From Natronorubrum aibiense (GTDB lineage Archaea > Halobacteriota > Halobacteria > Halobacteriales > Natrialbaceae): a DNA stretch of 64,000 nt. The stretch covers positions 1-64,000 of the forward strand of contig NZ_CP045489.1 in NCBI RefSeq assembly GCF_009392895.1, read 5' to 3'. A program made the position numbers and the translations under genes. Positions 16,322-26,019 of this stretch are shown piece after piece (positions within the stretch are counted from its first letter, which is position 1; every line of letters starts with the position of its first letter). The notes beneath the pieces are model-generated. The model saw only the letters and a list, made by a program, of their open reading frames with translations, was not told the DNA's origin and ran no database searches.

Positions 16322-17797
16322 GTGAGACAGATCGAATCACGTGATCGGATCGACGTGCACGAAGGATTGATTGCTGTTTCACCCGAATGCGTTGCCGTGA
16401 CAGTATCCGGCACCGGCTTTCACTCGCTGACCACCGAAGTCCACGACCACCACCCGACGGTCGAAGGCTCCATCCCCGACTGGCTCTCTGGGACGCTGAT
16501 TCGCAACGGCCCTGCCCGCTTCGAGGTCGGTGATCGCCGCGTCAACCACTGGTTCGACGGTCTAGCGATGCTCCGCCGCTATGCCTTCAACGACGGTTCG
16601 CTCCGCTACTCGAACCGGTTTCTCCGCACCGACGCCTACGCGGAGGCAATGGACGGTCGGCTGACCGGCCAGTTCGGCACTGACACGCGTGGCTGGCGTC
16701 GTATCCTCGAGACTGTAACTTCTCTAGGAGTCCCCGATCCGACCGACAACGCGAACGTTCACGTCGCCCGTATCGACGGCGAATATGTCGCACTCACCGA
16801 GACCCCGCGCCGAGTCGCCTTTGATCCTGAGACGCTCGAGACACGCGGGCACTTTCGATTCCACGACGACCTGCCCGAACACATTACGACCGCGCATTTC
16901 GTCAACGACCCTCACCAGAACGAACTGGTCGGCTTCGCCACGCAGTTCGGTCGGACACCACAGTATCACCTTTACCGTCTCCCGACAGGGAGTCGAACAC
17001 GAGAGATTATCGCCTCCATCGACGCGAATGGGCCGGCGTATATCCACGACTGTAGCGTCACCGCCAACCACGTCATCATCGTAGAGTCGCCGCTCGTCCT
17101 GTCGGTGTTTCGGGCACTGAATCCGTTTGCTGAGGGTGCGATCGACATGCTTGACTGGCAGCCAGAACGTGACACACGCGTGCTCGTGGTCGACCGGAAT
17201 ACCGGCGACATTGTTGCCGATCCGACATTCGAGTCGGCCTTTACGTTCCACCATGTCAATGCCTACGTCGACGGTGGGACGATCGTTCTTGACCTCGTGG
17301 AGTTCCCGAACGGCGATATCGTCGACACCATGTCACTGTCCGAACTCGGCGATGGATTCCCAGATGTGCCCGATGCCCACCTGATGCGGTACCGTATCAA
17401 CCCCGACTCGAATACGATCAGCCGGACGCGACTCTACGATGGCGCGATGGAGATGCCACGCGTCGCCCGCTCAGTCATCGGCCGACGCCACCGCTACGCG
17501 TACGGGCAGGTGACCGACCGCACAGGGGCAAACGGACTTGTCAAAGTGGATTGCGAGACAGGCATCGCCAGAGAGTGGTGGAAGCGGTCGGTTTACATCG
17601 AGGAACCAATTCCCGTCCAGCATCCTGATGCCGACAGCGAAGATGAGGGAGTTGTGCTTGTGACGGCGCTGAACCCCCAACGTGAGCGGACGGAACTCAT
17701 GATCTTTGACGCAGCGACGCTAGATGTCCAAGCGCGGGCCATTCTTCCACACGCGGAACCCTTCGGCTTCCACGGCCGTTTCTTCCAGAGTATGTAG
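16322..17797 (+). CDS. Carotenoid oxygenase (RPE65/CCD family)
   Basis: 491 residues, a normal length for the carotenoid cleavage dioxygenase beta-propeller family, non-haem iron enzymes that cut carotenoids to apocarotenals such as retinal. Family features in order: IPDWLSGTLIRNGPARFEVG near the N-terminus, and four iron-ligand histidine contexts: TTAHFVNDP, YIHDCSVTANH, FTFHHVNAY and the C-terminal FGFHGRFF. The GTG at 16322 is used, but the first ~30 residues are not conserved and a later GTG (about 16397, before SGTGFHSL) is possible. It stands alone. Retinal supply for rhodopsins is one possible role; no rhodopsin gene is in the window. Confidence 0.85.
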   Translation: MRQIESRDRIDVHEGLIAVSPECVAVTVSGTGFHSLTTEVHDHHPTVEGSIPDWLSGTLIRNGPARFEVGDRRVNHWFDGLAMLRRYAFNDGSLRYSNRFLRTDAYAEAMDGRLTGQFGTDTRGWRRILETVTSLGVPDPTDNANVHVARIDGEYVALTETPRRVAFDPETLETRGHFRFHDDLPEHITTAHFVNDPHQNELVGFATQFGRTPQYHLYRLPTGSRTREIIASIDANGPAYIHDCSVTANHVIIVESPLVLSVFRALNPFAEGAIDMLDWQPERDTRVLVVDRNTGDIVADPTFESAFTFHHVNAYVDGGTIVLDLVEFPNGDIVDTMSLSELGDGFPDVPDAHLMRYRINPDSNTISRTRLYDGAMEMPRVARSVIGRRHRYAYGQVTDRTGANGLVKVDCETGIAREWWKRSVYIEEPIPVQHPDADSEDEGVVLVTALNPQRERTELMIFDAATLDVQARAILPHAEPFGFHGRFFQSM

Positions 17798-17920
17798 TTC
17801 AGAGACGGTGTAACCGTCAGCACAGTGGCGCCAAACCGTTGTCCCGACCGGATCGAGCGTGAGTTCGCGTTCTCGGATTGTTTCGAGGAAAACGTCCTTG
17901 CTACTACTTTCGGATTTCAA
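17720..17920 (-). pseudogene. PqqD-like N-terminal fragment
   Basis: The frame from 17920 reads ERELTLDPVGTTVWRHCADG, then YTVSEL, like the strand-helix core of PqqD-type peptide chaperones. After about residue 40 it turns into plain antisense of the carotenoid oxygenase end. It overlaps the helicase stop by 17 nt. It is most likely a truncated remnant. Confidence 0.3.
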
Positions 17921-20741
17921 GAAGTTCCGCTAGATCTTCCTTTGAAACCGGCTCAATCTCGACTCGATCATTCGTCGCCGAATAATAGATCGAGGCACTC
18001 ACGTCTCGAGTTTCGAACCAGTCATCGAGTGCGTGATAGTACACGCTGAGCTGCGTTCGATATTCCGACTCTGCGTGGCGCTCCTGATCGGTTTTGTAAT
18101 CGATTATCCCTACCCGGTCGGATGTCACATGAACCAGATCCACAACCCCGGAGATTGTCACCTGCTCACCAGCAACCTCGAGCGGCAGATACGCCTGTTC
18201 TTCAACCCTGAGAGCCCCCTCGAGCGAATCGAGAAGCTCCTTGATATTCCGTTCGTCGGCGTTTCGAGGATCAACGTCTTCTCCAAGAGCATACTGTTCG
18301 GCGAACTCGTGGACTGACGACCCAAACTCTCGTCCTCTCCCATCAGCGACACCGCTGTAGACCGTATCGTCCATTAGCGAGTGAGGCGAGTATCCCTCTG
18401 GACCGTTCGGCTGTGGGATCGACACGGTCAATTGGGATTGGACGGTGTCTCCGACACGATCGGTGTCAACTGCTGGCTCGAGTGGGTCGATGTCGACAGA
18501 CAACTCCTCGAAGAACGTATTCGGGTCGTCACCAGCCGAAAACAGCAGGTGATCTTTTGCTCGCGTCATTGCGACGTAGAGCAATCGGCGCTCCTCGTCG
18601 GCCTCCGTTGGCTGACACCGTCTCAGGACGTCAGTCCGCCAATTATCATAGACGTGGGGGTCGCCATGGGCCTCAGCATAGCACTTGCGCTGGCGAACCC
18701 CTATGAGTTCAGAGTACGTGATCGTCCCATCCTGTCCGCCAGCAGGGGGAAACTTCCCGCTGTTCATGTTCCCAAGAATCACGATCGGATGCTCGAGTCC
18801 CTTGGCCGAGTGGATGGTCTGGACCGTGATTGCGTTGGTCCCTGCTGCAGCGTGTACCTCCTCGGTGTGTCCGGACTCGATCCCGCGTTCGATGAATCGG
18901 ATCAGATCACCGAGGGTCATCGTCGTCGCGCTGTGAACCAACTGAATCGTCGTGAGGATAACGTCTGCTGTTGCCCCGTCGTACCCGTAGCGATCGAATA
19001 TCCGTCGCACAATGGCGTTCGTGGTCTCGAGTGCTGCGAGCTCTGTGCAGAACGCCGCCATATTTTCTGGGTAGGCCTCGTGCTCGAGGATGTGGTCGAT
19101 CTCGTCGAGTGTGTAGCCAGCATGCTCGAGGACGACCGCCCAGCCTCTGTCTGCATCAGTCTCGAGAATACGCAACCAGGCGAGCAGGAGTTTGGCCTGA
19201 TTTGTCCGGAAGAGTTCGATACCGCCCTCGTACGCCATCGGTAGCTCGTATTCTTCGGCGACGGAAAGCAGATCGCGACCGAAATCTCGTGTTCGAGTCA
19301 ATACTGCGATATCATCATACTCCGGGGTTCGAAGTTCGCCATCTTCTTCGACTGCATAGGCATTGTTCCCGACGATTTCCTGAATCTTCGTCAGGATCGC
19401 TTCGTGTTCATCGTCGTGCTGGAAGGCTTCGATCTGTGAGTGTTCGTGTTCGGTATTCGATGCTAGTGAGACGACCTGCTCGAGTATCGACTCTCGATCG
19501 ATGGACTCACGGCTACTCGCTGGGGTTACGAGAGCGCGCTCCGAGAAATCGAGGATCTCCTGAGTCGACCGGTAGTTTTGCTCGAGTTCGATTCTGGTTA
19601 TCGGCTCGACCGGGAACGAAACGCGTTCGGCGTCATCGTTCAGGTCGGTCGTGAATCGCTCGAGACGTGAGTCGAATTCCGTGATGTTCTCGATCGCGGC
19701 ATACTGGAAGGAGTAGATACTCTGCTTCCAGTCGCCAACGACGCAGATATTGTCCGTCCCGGCAAGTAGCAGCGAGAGTTTGAACTGAATCTCACTCGAG
19801 TCCTGGAACTCATCGATCATCACGTACTCAAACTCCAGTGACTCGCGGAGTTCGTCGTCCTCACAGAGAAGGACGAACGCGAAGAGCTGGAGGAACGAGA
19901 AGTTCAGGTAGTTTCGCCGGAGTGCGAACTCTATATACTCGAGGTAGATATCGTGGATGAATTCGATGAGGTGCTCGCGGTCCTCGTCGAAGACGCGTTC
20001 AGCGACCTCGTCGGAGACCGCCTTCGTGCCACGTGGCCCTCGCAGCTCCGATCGATCGGGTGCATCAGGGAGATAGCACTTGTTTCTGCCGTATCGGCCG
20101 AGCTTTGAGCGCAGTTTCGACTGTTTGCTGCCCCCGTTTCGAGGCTGATTCACCTCATCGAATATGTCTTTGAACGCGTCGAAGTCGCCCTCGAGGTGTC
20201 TCTTACTGTCGCGATACCAGCTGTCGGCAGTCGGGAAGACGCCTTTGGCCGCGAGATTGTTAATGAGCCCCAGCAACTCGGTTGGATTTGAGACGCACCT
20301 GAACAGATCGTCGTATTCGGAATGTTCGTCGGTGAACTGGTTGATGAACTCCCCGAAGTACTCACGCTCGATCGTCTCGTTCTCGAGGATCTGCGTTGAG
20401 CTAGTGATTGCATCATCGATCCCTAAATGCGTGGGCGCATGGAAGCCGTGTTGCTCGAGGATATCGTTACAGAGACTGTGGAAGGTTTGGATCGGTGCGT
20501 CCTTCAGCGCCCGCATATCGTAGTCGCAGTTGGCGACGATGCGGTCTTTCATCTCCGTCGCTGCGTTGCGAGTGAACGTGATCAACAGGACATCATCCGG
20601 TTCCACGTCGTCTTGGGAGACGATATTCGCGTAGCGGTGGGTGACTGTGAACGTCTTGCCGGTCCCAGCGCCAGCATCAACGAGATACAAACCCTCCGTG
20701 CTCTCGATGAGTTCGCGCTGTTTTGGATTCGGTGCCGTCAT
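17904..20741 (-). CDS. UvrD/AddA-like helicase with C-terminal RecB-type nuclease
   Basis: 945 residues, superfamily-1A helicase. Walker A DAGAGTGKTFTVTHRY (about 22), motif Ia LLITFTRNAATEM, Walker B YVMIDEFQDSSEIQ (about 310), motif III VVGDWKQSIYSF, motif IV NYRSTQEILDFS, motif V HSAKGLEHPIVILGN and motif VI LLYVAMTRAKDHLLFS. The C-terminus holds a PD-(D/E)XK nuclease: GSSVHEFAEQ, then SGVVDLVHV and IIDYKTDQ (about 830-890). It overlaps the AddB-like gene by 4 nt, so the two form an AddAB/RecBCD-like double-strand-break resection machine, for recombination repair or destruction of foreign DNA. Confidence 0.88.
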   Translation of the reverse strand: MTAPNPKQRELIESTEGLYLVDAGAGTGKTFTVTHRYANIVSQDDVEPDDVLLITFTRNAATEMKDRIVANCDYDMRALKDAPIQTFHSLCNDILEQHGFHAPTHLGIDDAITSSTQILENETIEREYFGEFINQFTDEHSEYDDLFRCVSNPTELLGLINNLAAKGVFPTADSWYRDSKRHLEGDFDAFKDIFDEVNQPRNGGSKQSKLRSKLGRYGRNKCYLPDAPDRSELRGPRGTKAVSDEVAERVFDEDREHLIEFIHDIYLEYIEFALRRNYLNFSFLQLFAFVLLCEDDELRESLEFEYVMIDEFQDSSEIQFKLSLLLAGTDNICVVGDWKQSIYSFQYAAIENITEFDSRLERFTTDLNDDAERVSFPVEPITRIELEQNYRSTQEILDFSERALVTPASSRESIDRESILEQVVSLASNTEHEHSQIEAFQHDDEHEAILTKIQEIVGNNAYAVEEDGELRTPEYDDIAVLTRTRDFGRDLLSVAEEYELPMAYEGGIELFRTNQAKLLLAWLRILETDADRGWAVVLEHAGYTLDEIDHILEHEAYPENMAAFCTELAALETTNAIVRRIFDRYGYDGATADVILTTIQLVHSATTMTLGDLIRFIERGIESGHTEEVHAAAGTNAITVQTIHSAKGLEHPIVILGNMNSGKFPPAGGQDGTITYSELIGVRQRKCYAEAHGDPHVYDNWRTDVLRRCQPTEADEERRLLYVAMTRAKDHLLFSAGDDPNTFFEELSVDIDPLEPAVDTDRVGDTVQSQLTVSIPQPNGPEGYSPHSLMDDTVYSGVADGRGREFGSSVHEFAEQYALGEDVDPRNADERNIKELLDSLEGALRVEEQAYLPLEVAGEQVTISGVVDLVHVTSDRVGIIDYKTDQERHAESEYRTQLSVYYHALDDWFETRDVSASIYYSATNDRVEIEPVSKEDLAELLEIRK

Positions 20742-23365
20742 CGGATCACCTCCGTCTCGTCGGCCGGTTCATCGGTCGCACGCTCTGTCGTCAAAATCAT
20801 ATCGCGGTTGTCCACATATCGGTAGTTCGGCTCACCTGCTCGTCCGGCGACGGGGAACCGAGAGTCGCCGCGGCGATATCGGTTCAGTTCCTCGAGTTGA
20901 TCATCGATGAACCGCTCGAATTCATCGAGATCCTCGACGAAGTAGCCCTCTTTGCGATAGCCACACAGGTGTCTGAATGCCTGCATGCAGCCGTTTGTGA
21001 CGTACTTGTAGTCGCCGACAGCCTCGATCATCCGCTCGAGAAGTTCGTTCCCGAACGGAGAATCGGCCATCTCATCTGCATCTCGTGTTCTGGGTGGTTG
21101 GTGAGCGTCGAACGCTGCCCGATACTCCTCGTAGCTCGTCTTCGAGAACGTCTTGTTGCAGTCGTTCGGTGCCTCTTCGCGGAGCGCTTCGAAGACGGCT
21201 CGTGACTGTACGAATTCGTCGAACGGGATTGGATGGTACGTGATCGTCGTCAGGCAGTCATCGAGAGTCCCCTCGCCTGTGACGACATCGTCGAGCGTCT
21301 CGAGGAAGTGGAAGAAGGTGAACTCGAGCTGTTCGTCTGGCCGCTGGCTCCGATAGTAGGTGAGATAGAGTAACGCCTGGAAGTTCGGCTGATCGCTCGG
21401 TGGATCAATTGCTGCGCGTTTGATTACCTGCGACGATGATTTCTTGCTGCCACTTTTGAAGTCGACCAGCTGTGTCGGCGACTGTACGAGGTCGATCTTC
21501 CCTTTGATCCCACGGTCGTCGTCCTCGAACCACCGTTCGGTCGCTGGGGAATCAACTGGTCGGTCAAAGTATGTCGCAAAGAAATTCTCACTGCTACTTG
21601 TCGGTGTGAGGAAGTCGGTATCCGACGGCGTATTCTCCTCGAGGTAGTCGACGATCGTCTCGAGGCCAACGCGATACTTCGTTCGTCGGGTGGCGAGATC
21701 GACATCACGGTGGAATGGCCGTGTCTCCTCGATCATGACATCGACGACCTCCTCGGTGACAGCGTCATCGACGAACTCGGGATGGTTGACGACGAACTCT
21801 GCAAAGTCGTGGAAGAGGGTCCCCTCGAGGAAATAATCCTTGTCGGGGTTGTCGACGAGCCGTCCGAAAAAGTAGTCTCGAGGGCAGTTAGCGTACGAAT
21901 TCAGACTCGACTGGCTGAGTGTTGTCTCTGGCTCGGTTTCGACACTGATCGGCTCCTTCTCGAATCCTTCTTCTGTCGATCGGAACGTTCGCGAATACCG
22001 AATCGACTCTAAATCGCTGAAGCGTTCGAACTCGACGTCAAGAAGGTCTTCGAAGTATAGACATGGCGTTACAGGCGCCCCACCAGCGGTATCTTGAACG
22101 AGATAGTACTGATCAACACCGCTCTGAAGCAGCGACTGGAACTGGTCGAGGTTGCGGTCGAACTCTTCGTCACGATCGACCCATGGTCGCTGCGGTGACT
22201 TGTGAGTCCAACGCTCGTCGAGCCCGAGGTAGAAGACAACTGGTCGATCGACAAACGATGCTGATTTCGCATCGGCAAGGAGGACGCCGTCGTTTTCCCG
22301 GTCGATCGGGACATCGTAGGTCTCGAGGTAGAATGTGAGTCGGTCGATAGTATCTGCGGTGATCGGTTCGTTGAGGAGTCCGAGCCGTTCGAGTTCCGCT
22401 CGGAACGTCTCGAGCGTACACGCAGCGTGTTTCTCGTAGGTGTCTAGTGCGTCGCCGATCGTGAGCTCTGCTGCTCGATTGCGGAAATCATGAAGCCACT
22501 CGAGCTCGGGGTCATCGACCTCGAAGAGACGCTTTTCGTTGTGGTCGACGTCGATGGTCGTTCCGAGACGTGTTAGGAGCGGTTTCACGGTTCCGATACG
22601 AGTATCGGATCCCGCAATCGCACTGCGGAGAAGCTGGATGACGGCTCGGTGATCCTGATCGTCGGTGAACGATGGACCGCCGTAGTATGGGATCTCTGTG
22701 GCTTCGAACGCTGCCTCGATGAGTGGCGAATACTCACTACTCGCATCGAGAACGACTGCAATATCCTCGGCGTTCTCTGTGGTAACCGTATCGAGGACAG
22801 CATCGACGATTGCTGCCGGTGAGTCAAAGATTCGGACAGGCGGTAACTCGAATGAGTCGTCACAGAAGCGATTGATAGCGTCGTATTCCGTGGGGAGGAT
22901 CGATCGCTCGAGATTCGTCAGTTGCTGTTCACCGATGACGGCCACTGATTCGTATTCCTCGCAGTCGATCTGATACTCAGTGAGCGTTCGCGACGTTGTT
23001 TCGAGTGATTCGATGCAGTCGACGACAGTCCGTGTTTCCGGTGTATCGAACGCATCGTACTCGAGAATTGCATCGGGACTGCCCTGATACTCCCAGCACT
23101 GCAGCACGTTCCCGATCGCATAGGACGCCTGCTTCCAGTTGAGATCGGTTTGACTGATGACCTCGAGGAAGGCCAGCCGGTCTTCTGCTGTTTCTCGGCG
23201 TCTGGCAGCGAGTCGGCGTGGCGTAATCGCGAACGGGCCGAAGTGGGGGTGCTCGAGACGTCGATTGAGTGCACTTGCTAACGGGGCGTCGGGGACGATG
23301 ACGAGATCGTATTCGGCTACCTCCTCGTATAGCCGATCGATTGGTTTCGACCGCTTGATTGACAC
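20738..23365 (-). CDS. AddB-like nuclease subunit
   Basis: 875 residues. The first two thirds resemble an inactivated helicase scaffold, as in AddB. The C-terminal PD-(D/E)XK nuclease begins SQSSLNSYANCPRDYFFGRL and has GTLFHDFAEFV, KGKIDLVQ and LVDFKSGSKKSS with the catalytic D and K. A cysteine before the nuclease (NCPRD) and a later group (GCMQAFRHLCGY) are placed like the iron-sulfur staple cysteines of AddB nucleases; this is an inference. It is the first gene of the pair, and a cluster of family-4 boxes lies just upstream. Confidence 0.82.
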   Translation of the reverse strand: MSIKRSKPIDRLYEEVAEYDLVIVPDAPLASALNRRLEHPHFGPFAITPRRLAARRRETAEDRLAFLEVISQTDLNWKQASYAIGNVLQCWEYQGSPDAILEYDAFDTPETRTVVDCIESLETTSRTLTEYQIDCEEYESVAVIGEQQLTNLERSILPTEYDAINRFCDDSFELPPVRIFDSPAAIVDAVLDTVTTENAEDIAVVLDASSEYSPLIEAAFEATEIPYYGGPSFTDDQDHRAVIQLLRSAIAGSDTRIGTVKPLLTRLGTTIDVDHNEKRLFEVDDPELEWLHDFRNRAAELTIGDALDTYEKHAACTLETFRAELERLGLLNEPITADTIDRLTFYLETYDVPIDRENDGVLLADAKSASFVDRPVVFYLGLDERWTHKSPQRPWVDRDEEFDRNLDQFQSLLQSGVDQYYLVQDTAGGAPVTPCLYFEDLLDVEFERFSDLESIRYSRTFRSTEEGFEKEPISVETEPETTLSQSSLNSYANCPRDYFFGRLVDNPDKDYFLEGTLFHDFAEFVVNHPEFVDDAVTEEVVDVMIEETRPFHRDVDLATRRTKYRVGLETIVDYLEENTPSDTDFLTPTSSSENFFATYFDRPVDSPATERWFEDDDRGIKGKIDLVQSPTQLVDFKSGSKKSSSQVIKRAAIDPPSDQPNFQALLYLTYYRSQRPDEQLEFTFFHFLETLDDVVTGEGTLDDCLTTITYHPIPFDEFVQSRAVFEALREEAPNDCNKTFSKTSYEEYRAAFDAHQPPRTRDADEMADSPFGNELLERMIEAVGDYKYVTNGCMQAFRHLCGYRKEGYFVEDLDEFERFIDDQLEELNRYRRGDSRFPVAGRAGEPNYRYVDNRDMILTTERATDEPADETEVIR

Positions 23366-23449
23366 GATGTACAGACTCTAGTATTCAGCAATAAGTCTGT
23401 ATATCGTGCTACTTGGAACTGTATGATGATATAATTGATATATTCTACA

Positions 23450-23770
23450 CAGACACCTCTATCGATTTGTTTTGATCCAAATCTATGCCCCATCTCAGAA
23501 CCTCGAGATGATCGTAAGTTCCGAGCACACGTTATTCGAGAATTACGGGATAGAAGCGGTATTGAACAAATCGATAGAGGTGCGTCAGAGAATAATCTCA
23601 TCATAATATTCAATGGTATAAATGTCCATGTGTGTCACTGGAACAAATCGATAGGGGTGTGAGACTCCTCGAAAACAAGTCGTTACAGGTTCTATCTTAT
23701 CAATCTAAAACCTCTGGAAACAGGCCTTTGAGTCTCTCTATTGGCAAATCTCATATCGATAGGGGAACCT
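23450..23770. repeat. Family-4 origin-box-like repeats (orphan)
   Basis: Four copies of AACAAATCGATAGGGGTGTG: 23452-23471 (inverted, AGAGG variant), 23565-23584 (AGAGGTGCG), 23642-23661 (perfect) and a weaker one at 23751-23770 (ATCGATAGGGGAACC). The length, G-rich 3' end, mixed orientation and AT-rich spacers (about 23400-23450 and 23590-23640) match the three origin-box families beside the orc genes, yet no initiator is adjacent. They could bind an Orc encoded elsewhere, mark a dead origin, or act as operators of the AddAB-like pair. No gene is seen from 23366 to 24470. Confidence 0.7.
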
Positions 23771-24273
23771 TTTAGCCCCTCTAATGGAAGTCGAACCTCG
23801 ACATCGTGGTTTTCGAGTCGTGGGAGTAGTTCCTCGTCGTACGCCTTTCCGGCGTGGAAGACGGAGCGTGACGTGGAACTCGAGTGAACTCTTGGACAGA
23901 AAACCGCTCTCAGTGGTGTTTCAACCTTTGACTTGTGAGTATCAGCATCCGTGCAGTGGCAGATTTGAACTGTGAACTGATAGTAATGGCGTACAAGATA
24001 TAGAGGATGAGTGCAGCACGCCATCTCCGTTTGTTTCACGCCGCAGGCAGTGAACCATCCGCACACTACACGTGCTTATTGACCGCTGGGATTCCTACCA
24101 ACCAGCGTATCTGTTCGAAGAGTCGTGATGAATACAGAGCGCGAATCGGTCACGGGCTCGGCACCTGCTGTGAGAGAATCGAATCGCTCAGAACAACGTG
24201 CGTATCGTCCACCGAAGTTTGCTGGTATAGACAGTTGAAGAAGTAGTATTGCAAGATAAGGAGGGAAACAAAA

Positions 24274-24471
24274 CCTATAAACAGTACAATCTTGTTGATG
24301 TCGGTATGGTATCTACTTCCCACGCCAATTGCTGGCGTTGGCACGCGTCTTGGGAAGTAGACAGTGGCGCGGTTTAGGGTCAGGCGGGCTTAACCCGGCG
24401 GATTCGACTGCGATGCTCACTCGCTTTCTCAATCGCATTGCCTCCAAAGTGACTACAACTATCAAACACAC
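24274..24471 (+). promoter_or_regulatory. Promoter and long structured 5' leader of trpS
   Basis: TATA-like CCTATAAAC at 24274-24282 puts transcription start near 24304, leaving a leader of about 168 nt in an organism where most genes here look leaderless. The leader can form a 10-bp outer stem CTACTTCCCA (24313-24322) with TGGGAAGTAG (24351-24360), enclosing hairpin ACGCCA-ATTGC-TGGCGT (24322-24338), and a later CGGG-CTTAA-CCCG hairpin. An attenuation or tRNA-sensing role is plausible for a synthetase leader but is inferred only from structure and position. Confidence 0.5.
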
Positions 24472-25653
24472 ATGCCAGCAGAAGACGACTTCACCGTAAC
24501 GCCATACGCCGTCGAAGGCAACATCAACTACGACCGACTCCTAGACAAGTTCGGGGCTGATGCCCTCACTGCCGAGCAGAGGGCTAAGTTCCCCGAACCG
24601 GGCCATCCGCTCGTGCGCCGTGGCGTGTTCTATGCAGAGCGCGACGTAGACCCATTCCTCGATGCCGCCAGCGAAGACAAACTACACTCCATCGTGACGG
24701 GACGTGGCCCCTCGGGGCCGATGCATATCGGTCACATCTTCCCATTCTACTTCGCCAAGTATCTGCAAGACCAGACAGGGACTCTCGTCTACATTCCGTT
24801 CTCCGACGACGAGAAATACTTTCTCAAGGACAAGTCGTTGGAGGAAATCAGCGGCTATACCCGCGAAAATCTCTTTGACCTTCTCGCAGTCGGGTTTGAC
24901 CCCGAACGAACCCGAATCGTCGTAGACACGGCGGACGCTGACGTGGTGTACCCTCTAGCGACTGCATTTGCCAAGGAAGTAACGCAAGCGACCGTGGACG
25001 CAACATACGGGGAACCCGAGAATATCGGTCTCTCGTTCTACCCTGCTGTCCAAGCCACACACCTCCTCCTACCACAACTTGTGGAGGGCCGCCATCCGAC
25101 GCTCGTCCCGATTGCGGTTGACCAAGACCCCCACGTTCGAGTCTGTCGGGACATCGCGGCAAAGGAACGGTACGATGTGGCCAAGCCCGGTGCCTTGCTC
25201 TCGAAATTTCTCCCGAGCCTCGAAGGACCGGGGAAGATGAGTTCGTCCGACGATGCACCGAGTATCCTCCTCTCAGACGACCGGAAGACGGTCTTCGACA
25301 AAATCCGCGCCCATGCTTATTCTGGTGGACAGACGAGTCTCGAAGAACATCGAGAGCAGGGAGGGAACCCTGAGGTAGATGTCTCGTATCAGTTTTTGTA
25401 CTACTTCTTTGAAGAAAGTGATGAGCAGGTAGAACGGCTTGCACGCGAGTATCGAAAGGGGTCACTCCTGAGTGGTGAACTCAAAGATATGGCGGCGAAG
25501 AATATTGCGAACTTTCTCGAAGCACATCACGAACGTCGCAGGGCACTTGGCTCGCTTGAGGACGAGTTGGAACAGTTCCGCTTGACAGAGGATGAGCGAC
25601 AGGTTGCGCGGCGGCGAGCAGGCTACCCCGAGAGTTCTCTGGTTCAGAGATAG
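24472..25653 (+). CDS. trpS: Tryptophanyl-tRNA synthetase (paralogue)
   Basis: 393 residues, archaeal/eukaryotic-type class I TrpRS, which charges tRNA-Trp. The HIGH-type motif is GPSGPMHIGHIFPF (about 80-93) and the KMSKS-type loop is EGPGKMSSSDD (about 250-260). SFYPAVQATHLLLPQ and PIAVDQDPHVRVCRDIA are the usual tryptophan-site elements. The start ATG at 24472 follows CAAACACAC. Haloarchaea often hold two TrpRS genes; one placed between inverted flanks on an accessory replicon is probably the extra copy, possibly inducible or inhibitor-resistant. Codon use resembles the neighbours. Confidence 0.92.
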   Translation: MPAEDDFTVTPYAVEGNINYDRLLDKFGADALTAEQRAKFPEPGHPLVRRGVFYAERDVDPFLDAASEDKLHSIVTGRGPSGPMHIGHIFPFYFAKYLQDQTGTLVYIPFSDDEKYFLKDKSLEEISGYTRENLFDLLAVGFDPERTRIVVDTADADVVYPLATAFAKEVTQATVDATYGEPENIGLSFYPAVQATHLLLPQLVEGRHPTLVPIAVDQDPHVRVCRDIAAKERYDVAKPGALLSKFLPSLEGPGKMSSSDDAPSILLSDDRKTVFDKIRAHAYSGGQTSLEEHREQGGNPEVDVSYQFLYYFFEESDEQVERLAREYRKGSLLSGELKDMAAKNIANFLEAHHERRRALGSLEDELEQFRLTEDERQVARRRAGYPESSLVQR

Positions 25654-26019
25654 ACCCACTCACTCGGAAATCAACCTACTAAGTTCGCACCTCTCTACTG
25701 AACAGCTGTTTCGCAGTCAACAGCGTGAAACGAATCGCAGTGGCGTGCTGAATACACTCTCTATATTCAGCAGGCTGCTCTTGGCATGGTTCGGATAGAT
25801 CGATAGCCGCTTCGGTAACTGCTTGCACTGTACTTACCGATCGCTACCTTTCGTAGATCGAGTCAGATGACGTGCGACATTCGCGCTGTGAGTTCAGCAG
25901 GGATCGCCCGAACTACTCGACTTCTGTCAGGAATAGCGTGACCGACTCAGAGAATACATCCAGCAAGAGAACTCTCTGTGAATCACACTATCGAACCGAC
26001 CCGTCACTAACTGCCCGAG
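25654..26019. other. Gap holding the inner part of flank A
   Basis: No gene is seen. 25838-25895 matches the reverse complement of 10138-10195, the inner part of cassette flank A. The rest is unremarkable. Confidence 0.5.

Noticed and set aside
18381-19244. 287-aa plus-strand frame opposite the helicase
   Set aside because: It lies wholly inside the helicase gene on the other strand, with cysteine/arginine-rich shadow composition.
24313-24440. tRNA-like gene in the trpS leader
   Set aside because: Stems and a GATTCGA-like loop are present, but no complete cloverleaf with acceptor stem and anticodon arm could be drawn. It was kept only as a structured leader.
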